Assembly (NCBI GenBank): GCA_963704675.1
Contig: OY969928.1
Span: forward strand, 124,001 to 188,000
DNA: 64,000 bases
Origin: DASUVM01 sp963704675
GTDB taxonomy: Bacteria; Patescibacteriota; Saccharimonadia; Saccharimonadales; Saccharimonadaceae
Direction of reading: 5' to 3'
The notes under the pieces are model-generated. The model did no database searches. It was not told where the DNA came from and worked only from the letters and a program-made list of their open reading frames with translations. Below, piece after piece: positions 6,555-14,671 of this stretch (position 1 is its first letter; each line of letters starts with the position of its first letter). The position numbers and the translations under genes were made by a program.

Positions 6555-8522
6555 ATGAGCGGCTTTCAATTAGTTTCAGATTATCAACCAACCGGCGATC
6601 AACCGACGGCAATTGCTCAATTAGTTGGTGGTTTGAAGAAAGGTAAAAAAGAGCAAACACTGCTTGGTGTGACGGGTTCGGGCAAGACATTTACAATGGC
6701 GAATTTAATACAAGCTCGCCAAGCACCTACTTTAGTACTAGCACATAATAAAACCTTGGCCGCACAATTATTTAGCGAATTTAAAGCATTTTTCCCAGAT
6801 AATGAAGTGCACTATTTTGTTAGTTACTTTGATTACTATCAACCTGAAGCTTACATGCCATCGAGCGATACCTATATTGAGAAAGATTCGAAAATTAATG
6901 AAGAAATTGATCGTTTGCGGCACGGCGCAACATCAGCACTCTTAACTCGCCGTGATGTGATTATTGTTGCCAGTGTGAGTTGTATCTATGGCATTGGTTC
7001 AGTTGAAGATTACGGCAGTATGGCTATTAAAATTAAAAAAGGCGAACACCGCAAGCAAGACAAGTTGATTCGTTGGTTAACTGATATTCAATACCAGCGA
7101 AACGATATGGACTTTCACCGCTCAACCTTTCGGGTGCGCGGTGATGTTGTTGATATTTTCCCAGCTAATGCTGAAACGGCATATCGAGTCGAGTTTTTCG
7201 GCGATGAGGTGGAACGTATTACTCATATTGATCCGCTAACGGGTGAAATTTTAGGCCAACCTGCTGAAGTCTCGATTTTTCCAAGCAGTCACTACGTAAC
7301 GCCGCAAGATAAATTAAAGGTTGCTATTGGTAGAATTCGCGATGAGTTCGAAGCACGGCTAAAAGAGTTCGAGTCGCAGGGTAAGCTTTTAGAGGCGCAG
7401 CGCTTATCACAGCGGACGAAGTTTGATCTTGAAATGCTTGAAGAAACTGGTTTCGTCAAGGGAATTGAGAATTATTCACGTTACCTCACGAATCGCGAAC
7501 CAGGCGAGCAGCCAGCGACCCTGCTTGATTATTTCCCTGATGATTACTTGCTATTAATTGATGAATCTCATCAAAGTATCCCGCAGGTTCGTGGCATGTA
7601 TAATGGCGATCGTGCTCGTAAAGAAGTGCTTGTTGAACATGGCTTTCGTTTGCCAAGCGCGCTTGATAACCGGCCACTAACATTTACTGAGTTTGAGCGG
7701 CATATTAATCAAGTTATTTATGTCTCAGCTACACCGGGGCCATATGAGTTCAGCCACACACCAAAACCAGCCGAACAAATTATTCGTCCGACTGGCTTGC
7801 TTGATCCTGAAATTAGTGTGCGCCCAACTGATGGCCAGATTGATGATCTTATTGCTGAGATTAAAAACCGTATCAGCAAGGGTGAACGTGTATTGGTAAC
7901 GACACTTACAAAACGTATGGCAGAAGACCTCAGTAATTATTTGCAAGACCTTACTATTAAGACTGCTTATGTTCATTCAGATGTTGATACACTGGAGCGC
8001 GGTGATATTTTGCGTGATTTGCGCCTTGGTGTTTATGATGTGCTGGTGGGCATTAATTTACTCCGTGAAGGTCTCGACTTGCCCGAGGTAAGCTTGGTGG
8101 TTATTATTGATGCTGATAAAGAAGGGTTTTTGCGTAGCGGTTCGAGTTTGGTGCAAATTATTGGCCGCGCAGCTCGTCATCTGAATGGCCGGGTGATTAT
8201 GTATGCCGATAATATGACCGATAGTATGAAATATGCGATAAACGAAACGAATCGCCGGCGCAGTATTCAAGAAGTCTACAATAAAGAGCATGGTATTACG
8301 CCGGCTAGCATTGCTAAGGAGATTGGCGAAGGGCTTCGTGCGATCATTCCAAATAAAGAAAGCGATAAGCCCAAACTTAACCTTAATAAAATACCTAAAG
8401 ATGAATATGCGCATTTAGTGCGTGAACTAACAGCGCAAATGGAATTAGCATCGGCTAACCTGGAGTTTGAGAAGGCGGCTGAACTGCGCGATCTAATTAA
8501 AGAAGTGAAAGATAGAATGTAA
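6555..8522 (+). CDS. uvrB: Excinuclease ABC subunit UvrB
   Basis: Damage-verification helicase of nucleotide excision repair; acts with UvrA and UvrC in the cytoplasm. 655 aa, normal length. Walker A GVTGSGKT is near residue 38, the beta-hairpin region that clamps DNA (YFDYYQPEAY) near residue 92, DESHQ as the Walker B box near residue 338, the helicase motif VLVGINLLREGLDLPEVS near 495, a QIIGRAARH motif VI near 535, and a C-terminal UVR domain (FEKAAELRDLIKEVKDRM) that binds UvrC. Single gene with a leaderless-type promoter. No SOS (LexA) box is seen. The stop codon is immediately followed by repeat element B. Confidence 0.98.
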   Translation: MSGFQLVSDYQPTGDQPTAIAQLVGGLKKGKKEQTLLGVTGSGKTFTMANLIQARQAPTLVLAHNKTLAAQLFSEFKAFFPDNEVHYFVSYFDYYQPEAYMPSSDTYIEKDSKINEEIDRLRHGATSALLTRRDVIIVASVSCIYGIGSVEDYGSMAIKIKKGEHRKQDKLIRWLTDIQYQRNDMDFHRSTFRVRGDVVDIFPANAETAYRVEFFGDEVERITHIDPLTGEILGQPAEVSIFPSSHYVTPQDKLKVAIGRIRDEFEARLKEFESQGKLLEAQRLSQRTKFDLEMLEETGFVKGIENYSRYLTNREPGEQPATLLDYFPDDYLLLIDESHQSIPQVRGMYNGDRARKEVLVEHGFRLPSALDNRPLTFTEFERHINQVIYVSATPGPYEFSHTPKPAEQIIRPTGLLDPEISVRPTDGQIDDLIAEIKNRISKGERVLVTTLTKRMAEDLSNYLQDLTIKTAYVHSDVDTLERGDILRDLRLGVYDVLVGINLLREGLDLPEVSLVVIIDADKEGFLRSGSSLVQIIGRAARHLNGRVIMYADNMTDSMKYAINETNRRRSIQEVYNKEHGITPASIAKEIGEGLRAIIPNKESDKPKLNLNKIPKDEYAHLVRELTAQMELASANLEFEKAAELRDLIKEVKDRM

Positions 8523-8660
8523 GTACTAATCTCATGATCTCCTCTCCAGACCACTCTTTTTTCTTAAAGCTCTGGGAGAGCTTTAAGAAAGCGTTGGGCT
8601 GAAATCGGTTAGTTAAACCGATTTCACACGGTCTGGAGAGGAGAGCATGAGATTAGTACT
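8522..8660 (-). repeat. Three-armed inverted-repeat element, copy B (candidate structured RNA)
   Basis: Same architecture as copies A and C but on the minus strand. The outer stem GTACTAATCTCATG.. (from 8523) pairs to ..CATGAGATTAGTAC (8659) with one mismatch. On the minus strand the inner arms are TGAAATCGGTT/AACCGATTTCA and CTTAAAGCTCT/AGAGCTTTAAG. The junction strands CAGCCCAACGCTT and AAAAAGAGTGGTCT are unchanged. The stem begins on the last base of the uvrB stop codon. Confidence 0.85.
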
Positions 8661-8722
8661 CAATATTATTCATTTTTAATGCTATAATCTGGTTAAGGTT
8701 ATCTTAAATTCAAGGAGGATTC

Positions 8723-9508
8723 ATGGGGCCAGACAATACTACCGCTCCTCAACCGCAAGTTCAAACAAAATCAAAACGAGGCGAATTCTTAGCTCTTCGT
8801 TTAGTTGGAGCCGTTGGTGTAACGGTGTTATTAACAATGACTGCGGCTGGTGCAATTAGTACCTTCATTGAATTGCTCGCAAAGGGCCAGTCAACAATTT
8901 TTGATACGCTCTTCGCAGGTTTAATGCACGAAACATCAGTACTAAGCGCAACAATGCTGTTAGTTCTAGCAGTTGTACCATGGTTATTGTTCCGCTCAAT
9001 TAAAACCTCGCTGGCGAGTGAACCAGGCTTCACAAAGCGAACAATTTATAAAGTAACCATGTATGCCGGTCTCGCGGTACTCGCAGCCACAACTGCTATA
9101 CAGCTCATTGCTGCACTTTCTGCGGTTATTACATCGCTTTTGAGTATCGGCGTAGAAGGCGCCGATATTGGTGGTCTTTACCTGCATAAGTTCTTGCCGT
9201 CACTCCTTGGAGCGGTTGTAACAGGCTTCGTGGCTTATTGTTTCTGGCAGACAGATCGTGGCCGCGATAAAGTAAACTTAATGAGTTTAACGGTGGCAAT
9301 TGTTTCGGTTGTTTTTGCAGTAGCTTTGTTTATTGCTGCAGCGGTTGCCATACATTCAGACAAGAGCTCAAGTATTTCCCCTGAGATGCCAAATAGTAAC
9401 TCGCTTGATGGCAACGATGGTAACTCAAACAAAAAAGACACACCTTCGGTGGATCTAGATTCTGACACACCAAGCAGTGATTCTGATTTTGAAGATTTTC
9501 CTTATTAA
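8723..9508 (+). CDS. Polytopic membrane protein with acidic Ser/Asp tail, 261 aa
   Basis: Function unknown. Four predicted membrane helices (about residues 23-47, 71-90, 112-140 and 155-175, with a fifth at 183-207) are followed by a low-complexity tail from about residue 212 rich in Ser, Asp, Asn and Gly (SDTPSSDSDFEDFPY at the end). The tail is probably disordered and, with the fifth helix exiting, its side of the membrane cannot be fixed with certainty. A good promoter box TATAAT (8683-8688) and AAGGAGG Shine-Dalgarno precede ATG 8723. Single gene closed by a bidirectional terminator. Confidence 0.75.
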   Translation: MGPDNTTAPQPQVQTKSKRGEFLALRLVGAVGVTVLLTMTAAGAISTFIELLAKGQSTIFDTLFAGLMHETSVLSATMLLVLAVVPWLLFRSIKTSLASEPGFTKRTIYKVTMYAGLAVLAATTAIQLIAALSAVITSLLSIGVEGADIGGLYLHKFLPSLLGAVVTGFVAYCFWQTDRGRDKVNLMSLTVAIVSVVFAVALFIAAAVAIHSDKSSSISPEMPNSNSLDGNDGNSNKKDTPSVDLDSDTPSSDSDFEDFPY

Positions 9509-9521
9509 GAAAAGTAAATAA

Positions 9522-9559
9522 AAAAAATAAGGTCATATATTCTTATGACCTTATTTTTT
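9522..9559. terminator. Bidirectional intrinsic terminator
   Basis: AAAAAATAAGGTCATA pairs with TATGACCTTATTTTTT around a short loop; A-run on one side and T-run on the other, so it can stop transcription on either strand. Confidence 0.85.
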
Positions 9560-9560
9560 G

Positions 9561-9566
9561 TATAAT
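9561..9566 (+). promoter_or_regulatory. -10 box of the gatCAB operon
   Basis: TATAAT, nine bases before the ATG at 9576, abutting the preceding terminator. No Shine-Dalgarno in the gap, so the operon mRNA is probably leaderless. Confidence 0.6.
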
Positions 9567-9575
9567 GAAGCCAAT

Positions 9576-9866
9576 ATGTCCAACATTACTATTGATGATG
9601 TCCGAAGAATAGCAGCTTTGTCTGGTTTGACGCTGACTAACGAAGAGCTTGAAGCCTATACGGCACAATTTGAAGAAATTATTAATTATATTGAGCGGCT
9701 GAGTACTATTGATACGGCTGGTGTTGAGCCGACTTATCAAGTTATCGACCTGCATAATATTGCTCGTGAAGATCAGGTTATTGATTATGGCGTTTCTAAA
9801 GAAGATCTCTTAAAAAATGCACCAGCAACTGAAGATGATCAACTGAAAGTGGGGCGTGTGTTATGA
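9576..9866 (+). CDS. gatC: Asp-tRNA(Asn)/Glu-tRNA(Gln) amidotransferase subunit C
   Basis: Small scaffold subunit of GatCAB, which converts misacylated Glu-tRNA(Gln) or Asp-tRNA(Asn) to the correct amide form. 96 aa, usual length; the N-terminus MSNITIDDVRRIAALSGLTL and the ERLSTIDTAGVEPT segment are typical. A TTG at 9558 would add six residues but lies inside the terminator and promoter, so ATG 9576 is chosen. The stop overlaps the gatA start by 4 nt (ATGA), indicating translational coupling. Confidence 0.95.
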   Translation: MSNITIDDVRRIAALSGLTLTNEELEAYTAQFEEIINYIERLSTIDTAGVEPTYQVIDLHNIAREDQVIDYGVSKEDLLKNAPATEDDQLKVGRVL

Positions 9867-11275
9867 AATCTTATATCCAGCCGATTGTTGATGACATAAA
9901 ATCAGGTAAACGAACTGCTTTTGATGTTATATCTGAGACACTACAGAGTGCCGAAACGAGCAAGCCGCACAATGTATTCATAAGTTTAACCCGCGAACGC
10001 GCTCTAAAACGTGCCGCTCATATAGACGAAAGAATCGCCAATGGCGAAGAAACCGGTGTCTTAGCCGGTGTGCCTTTTGCTGCTAAAGATAACTTTTTAA
10101 CATTTGGAGGCGAGACAACTGCGGCCAGTAGCATTTTAAAAGGTTTCGAAGCACCTTATCAGGCAACTGCCATCGAGCGTCTTGAGGCAGCCGGTGCAAT
10201 TTGCATCGGCAAGGCTAATCTAGATGCATTTGCGCACGGGAGCTCAACTGAAAATTCAGATTTTGGTCCAACTAAAAACCCGCGTGACTTGACGCGTGTG
10301 CCGGGTGGAAGTTCTGGCGGTTCGGCAGCTGCAGTTGCGCTTGATATTGTGCCATTTGCAGTCGGTACAGATACTGGTGGTTCGATTCGCTTGCCAGCTA
10401 GTTACTGCGGTGTAGTTGGTTTAAAGCCTACGTATGGACTGGTGAGCCGCTATGGCGTCGTGGCGATGGCAAGCAGCACTGATGTTGTCGGCCCGCTAGC
10501 ACATACTGCCTATGACGCAAGTTTAGTGCTTGATGTCATGGCCGGTAAAGACGAATTTGACAGCATGATGTATCTTGAACGTGAAGCCAGTTACGTGCCT
10601 GAAGCGCAGAATGAACCGCTTCGCATAGGTATTGTTAAAGAATATATGGGCAAAGGTCTTGATATTGAAACGAGGCAGCGAATTGAAGAGCAAATCGAGA
10701 AACTTAAAGGTGCCGGCCACAGCGTTGAAGAAGTAAGCCTGCCCAATGTTAACCTTGCGCTTGCTGTCTATTATGTTATTGTGCCTGCCGAAATTAGCTC
10801 GAATTTGGCCCGTTATGATGGCATAAAATATGGCCACAGCTCGCCAAATGCCACATCGCTTGATGAAGTTTACAAAAAATCGCGTAGCGAGGGTTTTAAT
10901 GCTGAAAATAAACGCCGTATTATGATCGGCAATTACGTGCTCTCAAGTGGTTACTACGACGCTTATTACCGTAAAGCTCAAACCGCACGCACACTATTAG
11001 TTAATGACTTTAAAAAAACATTTGAAAACTTCGATGTATTGGTTGGCCCAACTAGCCCTGGCCCGGCTTTTAAACTTGGCGAAAACATGACCGATCCGTT
11101 GCAGATGTATTTGGTTGATATAATGACGGTATCAGTGAGTCTTGCTGGTTTGCCCGCGATAAGTGTACCGGCTGGCAAAGTTGGTGAACTGCCAGTTGGC
11201 CTGCAGATTATTGGCGATCGTCGCGCCGACAAACAGGTGTTGGCACTAGCTCGGCAGCTTGAGGAGACTATTTGA
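9863..11275 (+). CDS. gatA: Asp-tRNA(Asn)/Glu-tRNA(Gln) amidotransferase subunit A
   Basis: Glutaminase/amidase subunit that releases ammonia from glutamine for GatB. 470 aa. The amidase-signature triad is visible: Lys in GVPFAAKDNF (about residue 75), the cis-Ser in PGGSSGGSAAA (about 150) and the nucleophilic Ser in GTDTGGSIRLPA (about 175). Joined to gatC by a 4-nt overlap and to the next gene by a TGATG-type junction, so the whole block is one operon. The presence of GatCAB implies that Gln-tRNA or Asn-tRNA is made by transamidation in this organism. Confidence 0.97.
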   Translation: MKSYIQPIVDDIKSGKRTAFDVISETLQSAETSKPHNVFISLTRERALKRAAHIDERIANGEETGVLAGVPFAAKDNFLTFGGETTAASSILKGFEAPYQATAIERLEAAGAICIGKANLDAFAHGSSTENSDFGPTKNPRDLTRVPGGSSGGSAAAVALDIVPFAVGTDTGGSIRLPASYCGVVGLKPTYGLVSRYGVVAMASSTDVVGPLAHTAYDASLVLDVMAGKDEFDSMMYLEREASYVPEAQNEPLRIGIVKEYMGKGLDIETRQRIEEQIEKLKGAGHSVEEVSLPNVNLALAVYYVIVPAEISSNLARYDGIKYGHSSPNATSLDEVYKKSRSEGFNAENKRRIMIGNYVLSSGYYDAYYRKAQTARTLLVNDFKKTFENFDVLVGPTSPGPAFKLGENMTDPLQMYLVDIMTVSVSLAGLPAISVPAGKVGELPVGLQIIGDRRADKQVLALARQLEETI

Positions 11276-11688
11276 TGGATAATACATTACTTTTTCTTGT
11301 TTTAGCGTTTATCTTAGCGCTCATTGTTGTTGCCTTTATTAGTGTTGGGGCTAAACGCCCATCACGGCTTAACCGCGCATGGTTTGCTGAACAATGGGCC
11401 GGGGTTGAGGCGCAGTTTCAGGATGGTAAGGCAGGCCAGCAATTAGCTGTTGTAAATGCAGACAAACTACTTGATAAGGCCATGCGCGACCTTCGTTTTA
11501 AGGGGCAAACCATGGGCGAACGCCTTAAAAGTCACCCAAAAAGCTTCTCAAATATTAATGCTATTTGGTCGGCTCATAAATTGCGCAATCGTATTGCACA
11601 TGAGAGTAATCTAAGTGTTTCGGCTGAAGAAGCAAAGCGGGCGCTTCATGATCTTAAGAATGGCTTACGCGATTTAGGAGCGCTGTGA
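11275..11688 (+). CDS. Membrane-anchored HEPN-like protein inside the gat operon
   Basis: 137 aa. One N-terminal membrane helix (residues about 4-24) followed by a cytoplasmic helical domain that ends with WSAHKLRNRIAHESN. The RNRIAHE word fits the R-x4-6-H signature of HEPN domains and DUF4145-like helical bundles, found in RNases and in non-catalytic nucleic-acid-binding proteins. ATG 11275 overlaps the gatA stop; the TTG at 11272 is less likely. The gene is translationally linked to both gatA and gatB, so it is co-expressed with the amidotransferase, but any functional link is inference. Catalytic activity is not proven by the motif alone. Confidence 0.65.
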   Translation: MDNTLLFLVLAFILALIVVAFISVGAKRPSRLNRAWFAEQWAGVEAQFQDGKAGQQLAVVNADKLLDKAMRDLRFKGQTMGERLKSHPKSFSNINAIWSAHKLRNRIAHESNLSVSAEEAKRALHDLKNGLRDLGAL

Positions 11689-13184
11689 TGTTAGTAAATA
11701 AAGAGATAGTGGATCAATATGAAGCAACTATTGGTATTGAATGTCATGTGCAGCTTGCCACAAAAACGAAGCTCTTTAGCGGCGCCGATAACGATGCACG
11801 CGAGGCAGCTCCAAATACTAAAGTAAGCCCAATATGTTTCGGCTTACCAGGTGTATTACCAGTACTCAACAAAGAAGCGATAACACTTGCGATTCGCGCT
11901 GGCATTGCACTGAGTGCAGAGCTTAATGAAATTAGTAGCTTTGATCGAAAGCATTATTTTTACCCTGATTTACCACTTGGTTATCAGATTACACAGGCTG
12001 AGCGCCCAACGATTGGCCCTGGGGTTGTTGAAGTACCATTTGAAGAGACGTCGTTTGAAGTGCGCATCCATCATGCCCACCTTGAGGCTGATGCGGGTAA
12101 ATTAACACACCCGCAAGGTGCAAGTTATAGCCTGGTTGATTTGAATAGAGCTGGCACGCCGCTTATTGAAGTTGTCAGTGAGCCCGACATGCATTCGCCA
12201 GCAGAGGCAAAAGCGTTTGCACAGGAGTTACATCTTCGTATGACATACGCAGGTGTAACGGCGGGTAATCTTTATTACGGCAACATGCGTTTCGATGTCA
12301 ATGTTTCTGTTACTAAAAGGGGTGCCAGCGAACTTGGTATGCGCACTGAAACTAAAAATCTTAATTCTTTTAGAAGTGTTGAGAAGGCGGTAGCTTATGA
12401 AATTAGGCGTCAAATCGAGGAGCTTGAAAAGGGTAATAAGATTATTCAAGAAACTCGTGGTTGGGAGGATGCCAAGCAACGTACTTTCTCGCAGCGCAGC
12501 AAAGAAAACGCACACGATTATCGGTATTTTCCTGAGGCAGACATTCCGCCGATTGTCTTAAACCAAGCAACTATCGAGACTATTCGGTTAGAGCTTATGC
12601 CACAACTGCCGCCTGCTATTCGTGAACGATTGAAAGAAAAAGGCATTCCCACCAAAGATATCTCAACCCTTTTTCTCTATCCGCTCTTGCTTAATCGGTT
12701 GCTGCAGCTTGAAGAGGAAACCGACAAAAAATCCTTTAAGCAAATTTCAGATCTGTTGATTAATGTATTGCCGGCCGCTTTCGAGAAGCTTGAGCCTGAA
12801 ACTTATGGTAAAACCAGTGCGGCCCTGCCGTATGCTACAGCCCTCAAGGAGCTTATTGGGCTTGTCAATGATAGTAAAATTAGTAGTTCAAGTGCTAAAA
12901 CCATCTTGTTGGAATGTTGGCAAACTCTGAAAAGTCCGCAAACCGAAGCTGAAAGCCGCGGTCTCATTCAAGAAAGCAATGAAGATGCTATCGCAGCAAT
13001 CGTCGAAGAAGTGCTAGCCGATCCGGCTTCGGAAAAAGCTGTTGACAAAATCAAAGCTGGTAACGATAAGGCTATTGGCTACCTCGTTGGCCAAGTTATG
13101 AAGCGATCCGAGGGCAAAGCAAATCCCGCACTAGCACAGCAACTGATACGAAAAAAGTTGCATGTTAAATTCTATGTTTCATAG
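11688..13184 (+). CDS. gatB: Asp-tRNA(Asn)/Glu-tRNA(Gln) amidotransferase subunit B
   Basis: tRNA-binding and phosphorylating subunit of GatCAB. About 498 aa. Typical N-terminus (YEATIGIECHVQLATKTKLF), the metal/active-site region DRKHYFYPDLPLGYQITQ (about 90), GNMRFDVNVSV (about 200), ETKNLNSFRSVEKA (about 225) and the C-terminal YqeY-like tail domain. GTG 11685 and ATG 11688 are adjacent in-frame starts; ATG is preferred, with TTAGGAG upstream and a TGATG junction with the preceding stop. The last few residues (LHVKFYVS) are less conserved than in the family. Completes the four-gene operon. Confidence 0.97.
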   Translation: MLVNKEIVDQYEATIGIECHVQLATKTKLFSGADNDAREAAPNTKVSPICFGLPGVLPVLNKEAITLAIRAGIALSAELNEISSFDRKHYFYPDLPLGYQITQAERPTIGPGVVEVPFEETSFEVRIHHAHLEADAGKLTHPQGASYSLVDLNRAGTPLIEVVSEPDMHSPAEAKAFAQELHLRMTYAGVTAGNLYYGNMRFDVNVSVTKRGASELGMRTETKNLNSFRSVEKAVAYEIRRQIEELEKGNKIIQETRGWEDAKQRTFSQRSKENAHDYRYFPEADIPPIVLNQATIETIRLELMPQLPPAIRERLKEKGIPTKDISTLFLYPLLLNRLLQLEEETDKKSFKQISDLLINVLPAAFEKLEPETYGKTSAALPYATALKELIGLVNDSKISSSSAKTILLECWQTLKSPQTEAESRGLIQESNEDAIAAIVEEVLADPASEKAVDKIKAGNDKAIGYLVGQVMKRSEGKANPALAQQLIRKKLHVKFYVS

Positions 13185-13276
13185 ATAAGTAATAATGGAG
13201 TTTCAAAATCTTAGAATATTTATTCCTTCGGGCAATTGCGTGCCCCTGTGGCAGGTGAAACACCAGATAATATAGG

Positions 13277-13438
13277 TTGGGAACGGCAGATTTACTCGGA
13301 CATTCTTTAAATCATCTTCTACCTCGCATTAAGGCTTGGAAGTGTATTGAAGGCGTTATGCAAGAAACTGGCATAACAGAGGCGGCACTGCGAGAATTTA
13401 TAGAAGCCGAAAAGCCCCCGCGTATGGCTCAAATATAA
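13277..13438 (+). CDS. Small hypothetical ORF, 53 aa, possibly a gene remnant
   Basis: TTG start at 13277 after an in-frame stop; encodes a helical, charged peptide (LLPRIKAWKCIEGVMQETGI in the middle, ending EKPPRMAQI). Reading frames on either side of it also contain protein-like fragments without starts (GWERQIYSDIL at 13276), and no Shine-Dalgarno is visible. It could be a decayed short gene or the C-terminal remnant of a longer one. Included because the composition is coding-like; low certainty. Confidence 0.3.
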   Translation: MGTADLLGHSLNHLLPRIKAWKCIEGVMQETGITEAALREFIEAEKPPRMAQI

Positions 13439-13445
13439 AAGGGTT

Positions 13446-13706
13446 GTGGCTGTTTCTTCGGATTTGATTACCACTATAAAGGAGAATTTCTTTGCGACTC
13501 CTCCTCTCTCATGGGTGTCCCATCAAACGCTTGCCTTCACCGCTACTAAGCACCAAAAAAACCTGACAGATATATTGAACGAATATCAAATAGATCAATT
13601 AGAGCGTCGAATTTGTAAAGTTTCTCAAACGCGTGAGCTCTTTTTAGACGTTTTCTACCATCCCAATGCCAGCCAAGAAATAACTCGGCGAATTATGTAT
13701 GATTGA
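13446..13706 (+). CDS. Hypothetical protein, 86 aa, doubtful
   Basis: GTG start at 13446, eight bases after the preceding small frame. No family recognised. The C-terminal half (YQIDQLERRICKVSQTREL, then FYHPNASQEITRRIMYD) reads like a real helical domain, the N-terminal half less so. There is no clear Shine-Dalgarno. The 13185-13706 stretch as a whole may be the decayed remains of one or two short genes downstream of gatB. Confidence 0.35.
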   Translation: MAVSSDLITTIKENFFATPPLSWVSHQTLAFTATKHQKNLTDILNEYQIDQLERRICKVSQTRELFLDVFYHPNASQEITRRIMYD

Positions 13707-13734
13707 AAGGAGAGCTTCAGGCCTAGACATCTTT

Positions 13735-13740
13735 TGCTAT
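13735..13740 (+). promoter_or_regulatory. -10 box of the small membrane-protein cluster
   Basis: TATAAT preceded by TTGC, 33 nt before the ATG at 13774, with GGGGGC as Shine-Dalgarno in the leader. Confidence 0.5.
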
Positions 13741-13773
13741 AATAAATAACGTAACCAATTAAACGGGGGCATT

Positions 13774-14022
13774 ATGAACATTATTGGATGGATTATCATT
13801 GGTGGTTTAGCGGGTTGGATTGCTTCAAAAATTATGAAAACTGACCAATCAATGGGCATAATGGCAAATATCATCGTTGGTATTGTCGGTGCATTTATTG
13901 GCGGATTTGTGCTTAATCTATTAGGTGGCCCTGGTGTCCAAGATTTTGACATCTATAGTCTTTTAGTAGCGACACTTGGTTCAGTTATATTGCTGGCGAT
14001 TGCCAAAGCCTTCCGTCATTAA
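13774..14022 (+). CDS. GlsB/YeaQ/YmgE family (transglycosylase-associated) membrane protein
   Basis: 82 aa, three predicted membrane helices (residues about 4-20, 29-50, 58-79). The GWIIIGGLAGWIASKIM opening and GIMANIIVGIVGAFIGGF middle are the family signature, including the glycine-rich helices and short Lys-containing loop. In other bacteria such proteins are induced by envelope, osmotic or general stress; the biochemical role is unknown. First of a cluster of four small envelope genes on the same strand, which makes a shared envelope-stress role plausible but unproven. Confidence 0.9.
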   Translation: MNIIGWIIIGGLAGWIASKIMKTDQSMGIMANIIVGIVGAFIGGFVLNLLGGPGVQDFDIYSLLVATLGSVILLAIAKAFRH

Positions 14023-14076
14023 TGGAAACTCATGTTATAGTAATCATAAGCGCTTAAACATAAAAAAGGAACATCA

Positions 14077-14343
14077 ATGTCAGCAGCAGATATTTTAGTG
14101 GTTATACTTTCAACTGCACTCGCGATACTTTTAATACTCAGTATCATTCTTGTTGTGTTGTTGATTAAAATCACAAAACAAATTCAATCAGTTACTAACT
14201 CAGCCAAGAATGTTATTGAAGGTGTTGAGCGGTTTACGGCAAATATGAGTACGCTTATTGCTCCCGCCACACTCATAAATCTCGTGAAGAAAGCAATTCG
14301 AAATGTCAAGCATAGCGATAGGAGGAATCATGACCAAGAGTAA
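14077..14343 (+). CDS. Small single-pass membrane protein (DUF948-like), 88 aa
   Basis: One long hydrophobic helix (residues about 5-30) followed by an amphipathic, helix-forming cytoplasmic tail (KITKQIQSVTNSAKNVIEGV) that ends in a basic stretch. The layout is like DUF948 proteins, which often precede YtxH genes, as here. AAAAAGGA precedes ATG 14077. The end overlaps the next gene by 14 nt, so the two are co-translated. Confidence 0.75.
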   Translation: MSAADILVVILSTALAILLILSIILVVLLIKITKQIQSVTNSAKNVIEGVERFTANMSTLIAPATLINLVKKAIRNVKHSDRRNHDQE

Positions 14344-14671
14344 AGGTAAAATTGCAGTCGGAGCCATTATTGGCGCAGTTGCCGGTGTAGTAGCTGGTAT
14401 CTTAACAGCACCAAAGAGCGGCAAGGATACACGTAAAGAAATTAGACACAAGGCTGAAGAATTAAAGCTAAAAGCTCGGCATAAAGCCGAGGATGCACGA
14501 AGCCAACTGGAGCATTCGGCAAGTGATATGCAGAATAAGGCCGAAGACATACGTAAAAAGGTGCTTGATCGAAGTAAAAATGTAAAAGATGACGCTGAAG
14601 ACAGAGCGGCATATGCTAAAAAACAAGCGGCCATTAAGGCGAAGGAAGTACAAAAGAATCTTCGTAAATAA
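14330..14671 (+). CDS. YtxH-domain protein
   Basis: 113 aa. N-terminal glycine/alanine-rich hydrophobic segment KIAVGAIIGAVAGVVAGIL and the word TAPKSGKDTRKEI are the YtxH signature; the rest is a long charged coiled-coil (residues 35-110). Members are stress-related, membrane-associated proteins of unknown activity. ATG 14330 is chosen over an upstream frame start at 14303 because AGGAGG lies seven bases before it. The stop TAA shares a base with the next ATG, so this is one transcription and translation unit with its neighbours. Confidence 0.85.
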   Translation: MTKSKGKIAVGAIIGAVAGVVAGILTAPKSGKDTRKEIRHKAEELKLKARHKAEDARSQLEHSASDMQNKAEDIRKKVLDRSKNVKDDAEDRAAYAKKQAAIKAKEVQKNLRK

